Assembly: GCF_013433315.1 (NCBI RefSeq) | Contig: NZ_WXVV01000030.1 | Location: 1 to 64,000, forward strand | Direction of reading: 5' to 3' | Length of the DNA stretch: 64,000 nt | Source: Pseudomonas crudilactis | GTDB lineage: Bacteria > Pseudomonadota > Gammaproteobacteria > Pseudomonadales > Pseudomonadaceae | Part shown: piece after piece, positions 60,227 through 64,000 of the stretch | Layout: the number at the start of each line of letters is the position of its first letter | How positions within the stretch are numbered: position 1 is the stretch's first letter | Notes under the pieces: model-generated | The model's input: only the letters and a program-made list of their open reading frames with translations | Databases searched by the model: none | Told to the model about the DNA's origin: nothing | Translations under genes and position numbers: made by a program

Positions 60227-60260
60227 AAAAAGCCCTGCCAGTGATGGCAGGGCTTTTTTG
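60227..60260. terminator. Bidirectional terminator between queF and the DUF4404 gene
   Basis: AAAAAGCCCTGCCA-GTGA-TGGCAGGGCTTTTTT: a strong stem with an A-run and T-run for both directions. Confidence 0.93.
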
Positions 60261-60273
60261 TATTTCGAAAATC

Positions 60274-60537
60274 TTAAATTCCCATGCTGACCAGCGACTG
60301 CACAATGTTGCGCAGGGTGCCCGCGATGGTGGGATGGGCAACTTCAAAGCGTTCAACGGCCAGATTCACGCCGTCGGCAATGTTCGAATCTTTGGTCTTG
60401 GTTTCGAGTTCAAGTTCCAGTTCAATCTGCGCCATCAGCGCATGCAAATCCTCACGCTCGGCTTCCGACAGCGGCGGATTCTGCTCCAGCTGCTCGCGCA
60501 GGGTATCGAGCTGTTTTTGCAGTTCTTGGGCGGGCAT
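60274..60537 (-). CDS. DUF4404 small helical protein
   Basis: An 87-residue cytosolic protein, strongly helical and coiled-coil prone: MPAQELQKQLDTLREQLEQN, then a run of EAEREDLHALMAQIELELEL. The C-terminal half AVERFEVAHPTIAGTLRNIV is the conserved part of the DUF4404 family. Function is unknown. AAAGGAAA stands before the ATG. It is upstream of nothing on its strand and downstream of the HAD-like gene by 108 bp. Confidence 0.82.
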   Translation of the reverse strand: MPAQELQKQLDTLREQLEQNPPLSEAEREDLHALMAQIELELELETKTKDSNIADGVNLAVERFEVAHPTIAGTLRNIVQSLVSMGI

Positions 60538-60645
60538 GGTGGTTTCCTTTTATCAATAGGCACTGGCATTGACCGCAGCCGCGCGCCAAAGGTCTATGGC
60601 TGACCTTTAGATTAATCCACTCCCGGCAAACCTGCATGATCCCGA

Positions 60646-61266
60646 TCAGGGCTTTTCGCCTTTGAGGCGGCGCAGGTTGATGTCGGCCAGACAAGTGTCG
60701 AGTTCGCCCAGATGATCGATCACCGAGTGCACGCCCAGGCCGAATAACTTCACAGTGGCCTTGCCACGCAGTTGTTCGCGTTGTTTCTGGCTCAAGGCTT
60801 GCCATTCCTCCGGCGCCAAGCCGCACAGCGAACCGCAGGAAGCGAGGCCGATGGTCCACAGCCCGGCATTCAGGCCGGCCTGCAGCAGACGCGGCTCACC
60901 GCTGACCAGCACGCAACCGTCCAGACTGGCGACGTTCAAGTCCATCAAGGCTTGCCAGCAGGCATTTGGCGCAGGCCACGGATTGAGTGTTGCCGAATGT
61001 TGCGCAGGTTTGATCGACGCCGGCAGTGAGGCCGACAACGATTGGGCGAGGGCAGGGGGCAGTTCATCCAGCCAGGCGCAGGGAATCTGCTGGCGCTGCA
61101 AATTGTGCAGACTGTCGAGCGCGCCCGGTGTGGCTTCGGCATGCTCGGGCAGGGCGATCGCCTGTTGGCGGGCGCGAGCACCGAAATCCACCAGACAACC
61201 GCTGAGTCCAAACAGTACGGCCGTCAGGCTGGACGCGGCGACGGGCAAGGTTTCGGCATGAGTCAT
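60646..61266 (-). CDS. HAD-superfamily phosphonatase-like protein
   Basis: A 206-residue protein related to phosphonoacetaldehyde hydrolases of the HAD fold (AVLFGLSGCLVDFGARARQQAI at the start, GCVLVSGEPRLLQAGLNAGLWTIGL late). Normal HAD enzymes have a nucleophile in DxDGT at motif I; here that place reads FGLSGC, so the aspartate is missing and hydrolase activity is doubtful. A catalytically altered or structural relative is the best description. Homologues occur beside mlaA and queF in pseudomonads (PA2803 type). AGGGA precedes the ATG. Confidence 0.75.
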   Translation of the reverse strand: MTHAETLPVAASSLTAVLFGLSGCLVDFGARARQQAIALPEHAEATPGALDSLHNLQRQQIPCAWLDELPPALAQSLSASLPASIKPAQHSATLNPWPAPNACWQALMDLNVASLDGCVLVSGEPRLLQAGLNAGLWTIGLASCGSLCGLAPEEWQALSQKQREQLRGKATVKLFGLGVHSVIDHLGELDTCLADINLRRLKGEKP

Positions 61267-61399
61267 GGCAGCGTCCCTGAAATAGCGTTAAGGCTAGTCA
61301 TTCCAAGTGACAGTTGCGTGACGGCTATGTGAAACGCGGTGTGGGAGGCGTCCTACAACTTTGCACAATTGGCTGACTGCCCAAACGGGCTTTTGCGCT

Positions 61400-61405
61400 T
61401 ATACT
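61400..61405 (+). promoter_or_regulatory. -10 box of the mlaA promoter
   Basis: TATACT in the context CTTATACTAG, 60 bp before the mlaA start. No good -35 is at the right distance, which fits an extended or stress-sigma-type promoter but is not proof. Confidence 0.4.
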
Positions 61406-61464
61406 AGCGGCCTTAATGCCCGGGCCCCGATGTCCGCGACAGTACACATCCAAGGAGTTTTTCT

Positions 61465-62154
61465 ATGCGCTGGAGCTATCCGCTCGCTCAGCTAAGTGTA
61501 TGTGCCGGCCTGTTGCTGGCGCCGTTCGCCACTCAGGCCGCAACGGAAGAAGACCCTTGGGAAAGCGTCAACCGCCCGATTTTCCAGTTCAACGACTTTG
61601 TTGACACTTACGCGCTGAAGCCATTGGCGCAGGGCTATGAGTTCGTTACGCCGCAGTTCCTTGAAGACGGCATCCACAACATGTTCCGCAACGTCGGTGA
61701 CGTCACCAACCTTGCCAACAACATCCTGCAGGCAAAACCGGCTGCTGCGGGTGTCGACACCGCCCGCCTGATTTTCAACACCACCTTCGGTCTGCTCGGT
61801 TTCTTCGATGTCGGCACCAAGATGGGCTTGAATCGCAGTGATGAAGACTTCGGTCAGACTCTTGGTTACTGGGGCGTGGGCAGTGGTCCGTACGTGATGC
61901 TGCCGCTGATGGGCCCAAGCACCTTGCGTGATGCGCCTTCGAAGTACGTCGACAGCTACACCGGTATGTATCGCTACATCAACGATGTGCCGGTGCGTAA
62001 CTCGATCTTTGGTCTGAACATCGTCGACACCCGCGCCAGCCTGCTGTCGAGCGAGAAGCTGATCAGTGGCGACAAGTACACCTTCATCCGCAATGCCTAC
62101 TTACAGAACCGCGAGTTCAAGGTGAAGGATGGCCAGGTCGAAGACGATTTTTAA
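61465..62154 (+). CDS. mlaA: MlaA/VacJ outer-membrane phospholipid-removal protein
   Basis: Part of the Mla system that removes mislocalised phospholipids from the outer leaflet of the outer membrane. 229 residues; the VacJ domain runs from DPWESVNRPIFQFNDFVDTY to the C-terminus with GVDTARLIFNTTFGLLGFFDVGTKMG and QTLGYWGVGSGPYVMLPLMGPSTLRD. The signal peptide (MRWSYPLAQLSVCAGLLLAP, ending TQA|ATEED) has no proper lipobox: the only Cys, at 12, is preceded by LSV. AAGGAG precedes the ATG. The other mla genes are not in the window. Confidence 0.93.
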   Translation: MRWSYPLAQLSVCAGLLLAPFATQAATEEDPWESVNRPIFQFNDFVDTYALKPLAQGYEFVTPQFLEDGIHNMFRNVGDVTNLANNILQAKPAAAGVDTARLIFNTTFGLLGFFDVGTKMGLNRSDEDFGQTLGYWGVGSGPYVMLPLMGPSTLRDAPSKYVDSYTGMYRYINDVPVRNSIFGLNIVDTRASLLSSEKLISGDKYTFIRNAYLQNREFKVKDGQVEDDF

Positions 62155-62171
62155 TCTCGACCGGTAAAAAC

Positions 62172-62198
62172 AAAGGCGACCTCAGGGTCGCCTTTTTT
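62172..62198 (+). terminator. Terminator of mlaA
   Basis: AAAGGCGACC-TCAG-GGTCGCCTTT followed by further Ts, 18 bp after the mlaA stop. Confidence 0.9.
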
Positions 62199-62206
62199 GT
62201 GTGTAG

Positions 62207-62506
62207 CTATTTCATCTTCAGGATGGTCAGGCCGAGCTTCTGACCGCCACCATCCTGCGGTCTGATCCAGACTACTTCAGTGTCGGCCTCAAGGCCGCTG
62301 AGTGCGGCGTGATCGGAGTCGATACGCACGCTCAAACGGTCGCCGACTGCGAACTGGCGCGGCGCTTCGACCTGCATGCCACTGCTGGAGAGGTCGATGC
62401 AAACGCCTGAAACCTCATCCCCTTCATGAATCAACACGACATCGGCATCGACCCGCATGCGGATGAAATCGCGCTTTTCGCTGTAGTCCCGACCGGTTTG
62501 ACTCAT
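62207..62506 (-). CDS. PilZ-domain protein (single domain)
   Basis: A 99-residue c-di-GMP receptor candidate consisting only of a PilZ domain. The RxxxR motif is in EKRDFIRMRVD and the D/NxSxxG motif is DLSSSGM, both intact, unlike the other PilZ protein in this window. AAGGA before ATG 62506 sets the start, 25 codons inside the open frame. It is convergent with mlaA and divergent from the rssB-like gene. Binding of c-di-GMP is expected from the motifs; the target pathway is unknown. Confidence 0.88.
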   Translation of the reverse strand: MSQTGRDYSEKRDFIRMRVDADVVLIHEGDEVSGVCIDLSSSGMQVEAPRQFAVGDRLSVRIDSDHAALSGLEADTEVVWIRPQDGGGQKLGLTILKMK

Positions 62507-62781
62507 GGCTTCGTCCTTCCATTGGGTTACGGTTTGAGCTGTTCTTATAACTCTCGGTGATTTGACAAGTAAAGTCGTCAAGCGACCATCGGCGCATGCT
62601 TGAAACGCTCTGCGGATGGGAGTACCGTCTGCGCCTTAGAAGGGCACCTCTGGTGTAACCGCGTTTGCAGCCAATGCTCGAAAGCGGTGCAGCAGAGAGG
62701 CTAGAAAGCGAATCCAGTAGTCTGCGCAGGGCCAAATGCCTCGCCAACTACGCCAACCTAATTCTGGCGCCGTTTGCCCAC

Positions 62782-63963
62782 ATGCCAAAAACCAGTGCCA
62801 CGCTGCTGATAATCGATGATGACGAAGTAGTGCGCGCGAGCCTCGCGGCCTATTTGGAAGACAGTGGTTTCAGCGTCCTGCAGGCCAGCAATGGCCAGCA
62901 GGGTCTTCAGGTATTCGAGCAAGACACGCCCGACCTGGTCATCTGCGATCTGCGCATGCCGCAGATGGGCGGTCTCGAACTGATCCGTCAGGTCACCGAG
63001 CGGTCGCCGCAGACGCCAGTGATCGTGGTGTCGGGTGCCGGCGTGATGAACGACGCGGTCGAGGCTTTGCGCCTGGGCGCGGCGGATTACCTGATCAAGC
63101 CTCTCGAAGATCTGGCTGTGCTCGAGCACTCTGTGCGCCGGGCCCTGGATCGTGCGCGCCTGCTGCTGGAAAACCAGCGCTACCGCGAGAAGCTGGAAAA
63201 GGCCAACCGCGAGCTCGAGGCCAGCCTGAACCTGCTCCAGGAAGACCAGAACGCCGGTCGCCAGGTGCAGATGAACATGCTGCCGGAAAGCCCGTGGAGC
63301 ATCGACGAGTTCAAGTTTGCCCACCAGATCATCCCGTCGTTGTACCTGTCGGGTGATTTTGTCGACTATTTCCGTGTCGACGAGCGCCGGGTCGCGTTTT
63401 ATCTGGCGGATGTATCCGGTCATGGCGCCTCTTCAGCCTTCGTCACCGTGCTGCTGAAGTTCATGACCACACGCTTGCTGTTCGAATCCAAGCGCAACGG
63501 CACCTTGCCGGAATTCAAGCCTTCCGAAGTCCTTGGTCATATCAACCGGGGGCTGATCAGTTGTAAGCTGGGTAAACACGTCACAATGGTCGGTGGAGTC
63601 ATCGACGAGGAGACCGGTTTGTTGACCTATAGCATCGGCGGCCATCTGCCGTTGCCTGTGTTGTACACGCCTGACAGTGTTCGTTATCTCGAAGGGCGTG
63701 GTCTGCCGGTGGGCCTCTTCAATGAAGCCACCTACGAAGATCACGTGCTTGAGCTGCCGCCGACGTTCAGCCTGACGCTGATGTCGGATGGCATTCTGGA
63801 TCTTTTGCCAGAACCTACGCTCAAGGAAAAAGAAGCCGCTTTGCCTCAACGGGTGAAGTCGGCGGGCGGCAGCCTGGATGGTCTGCGGCAAGTGTTTGGA
63901 TTGGCCACGCTAGGGGAGATGCCGGATGATATCGCCCTGTTGGTGTTGAGCAGGAATCTTTAA
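62782..63963 (+). CDS. rssB: RssB-type response regulator with PP2C (SpoIIE-like) phosphatase domain
   Basis: 393 residues: receiver domain with Asp in LVICDLRMPQMGG (near 58) and Lys in YLIKPLED, a coiled-coil linker (REKLEKANRELEASLNLLQED), and a PPM/SpoIIE phosphatase domain with SGDFVDYF, LADVSGHGASSAF and LMSDGILDLL metal-site motifs. In pseudomonads this RssB is not the RpoS adaptor of E. coli alone; it dephosphorylates the anti-sigma antagonist RssC, whose gene begins at its stop codon. The start at 62782 (MPKTSATLLIIDDDE) begins the receiver directly; the frame is open to 62665 without a clear ribosome site. Confidence 0.88.
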   Translation: MPKTSATLLIIDDDEVVRASLAAYLEDSGFSVLQASNGQQGLQVFEQDTPDLVICDLRMPQMGGLELIRQVTERSPQTPVIVVSGAGVMNDAVEALRLGAADYLIKPLEDLAVLEHSVRRALDRARLLLENQRYREKLEKANRELEASLNLLQEDQNAGRQVQMNMLPESPWSIDEFKFAHQIIPSLYLSGDFVDYFRVDERRVAFYLADVSGHGASSAFVTVLLKFMTTRLLFESKRNGTLPEFKPSEVLGHINRGLISCKLGKHVTMVGGVIDEETGLLTYSIGGHLPLPVLYTPDSVRYLEGRGLPVGLFNEATYEDHVLELPPTFSLTLMSDGILDLLPEPTLKEKEAALPQRVKSAGGSLDGLRQVFGLATLGEMPDDIALLVLSRNL

Positions 63964-64000
63964 TGAGTACCGGTAGAATCCAGTTCGCCGAGCAGGACGG
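63963..64000 (+). CDS. rssC: Anti-anti-sigma factor RssC (STAS domain), 5' end only
   Basis: ATGAGT at 63963 overlaps the TAA of the upstream gene by one base (TAATG) and opens a frame MSTGRIQFAEQDG that runs off the window. Position and sequence match the STAS-domain partner that follows this regulator in pseudomonads. Only 12 codons are visible. Confidence 0.75.
   Translation, partial: MSTGRIQFAEQD

Noticed and set aside
1..64000. tRNA genes, phage or transposase genes
   Set aside because: None was recognised on either strand: no cloverleaf with a GTTCGAATC-type T-arm, and no integrase, transposase or phage structural motif.

Overview
The window is chromosomal DNA of a fluorescent pseudomonad, most likely of the Pseudomonas fluorescens group. 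Three things point there: gene order that follows the known Pseudomonas blocks (slt-uup-usp-fadBA-topA-sulA-lexA-psrA-nagZ-mtnP, mfd-gap, sthA-lolCDE, copSR-queF-mlaA-rssB), high-GC codon use, and REP palindromes of the P. fluorescens type in many intergenic gaps. There is no prophage, transposase, integron or CRISPR array, and no tRNA was seen. The DNA is almost entirely core genome.

Layout. 1-2.2 kb: the 3' end of a 5S rRNA gene with its terminator, then a stand-alone PBP2. 2.2-8.2 kb: the most accessory stretch, with a lipoprotein, a DUF2975/Xre pair, a nitroreductase diverging from a MerR regulator, an LprI-like protein, an ADP-ribosylglycohydrolase, an AHSA1 protein and an APH-like kinase. 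8.34-8.46 kb: a non-coding RNA with six GGA motifs, which I read as RsmX of the Gac/Rsm pathway. 8.5-16.2 kb: acnA, rlmM, tusA, a MATE pump, pdxB and a small PA1571-type protein. 16.4-23.5 kb: an MsbA-like ABC exporter, slt, the ABC-F ATPase uup, a universal stress protein and a small membrane protein. 24-31.5 kb: fadBA, a DUF1653 protein, topA and two small conserved genes. 31.6-35.5 kb: the lexA-sulA SOS operon diverging from psrA, then nagZ-mtnP. 35.5-41.6 kb: two SWIM/SNF2 helicase paralogues arranged tail to tail. 41.6-47.5 kb: csiV and mfd diverging from gap. 47.6-56.3 kb: an MFS carrier, apbE, sthA, glpQ-like and PilZ genes, and the lolCDE lipoprotein exporter. 56.4-64 kb: the copper two-component system copRS with a cupredoxin, queF, a DUF4404 gene, a HAD-like gene, mlaA, a PilZ gene, an RssB-type phosphatase regulator and the first bases of its anti-anti-sigma partner.

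How the parts connect. The clearest regulatory logic concerns fatty acids and DNA damage. The psrA promoter carries a 27-bp double operator over its -10 box, and a 27-bp site of the same layout lies about 150 bp upstream of fadB, as expected if PsrA controls beta-oxidation. The lexA promoter carries two CTG-N10-CAG boxes that also govern sulA downstream. A CusR-type box lies between copR and the cupredoxin gene. A MerR-type promoter with a 19-bp spacer drives the nitroreductase.

Most worth a second look: the RsmX-like RNA, an orphan leftward terminator implying an undescribed small RNA upstream of fadB, the retention of apbE where the nqr operon and nqrM would be expected, an intrinsic terminator inside lolCDE, the tail-to-tail SNF2 pair, and the strong bias of REP elements to gaps between convergent genes. 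I found no wholly new multi-gene system.
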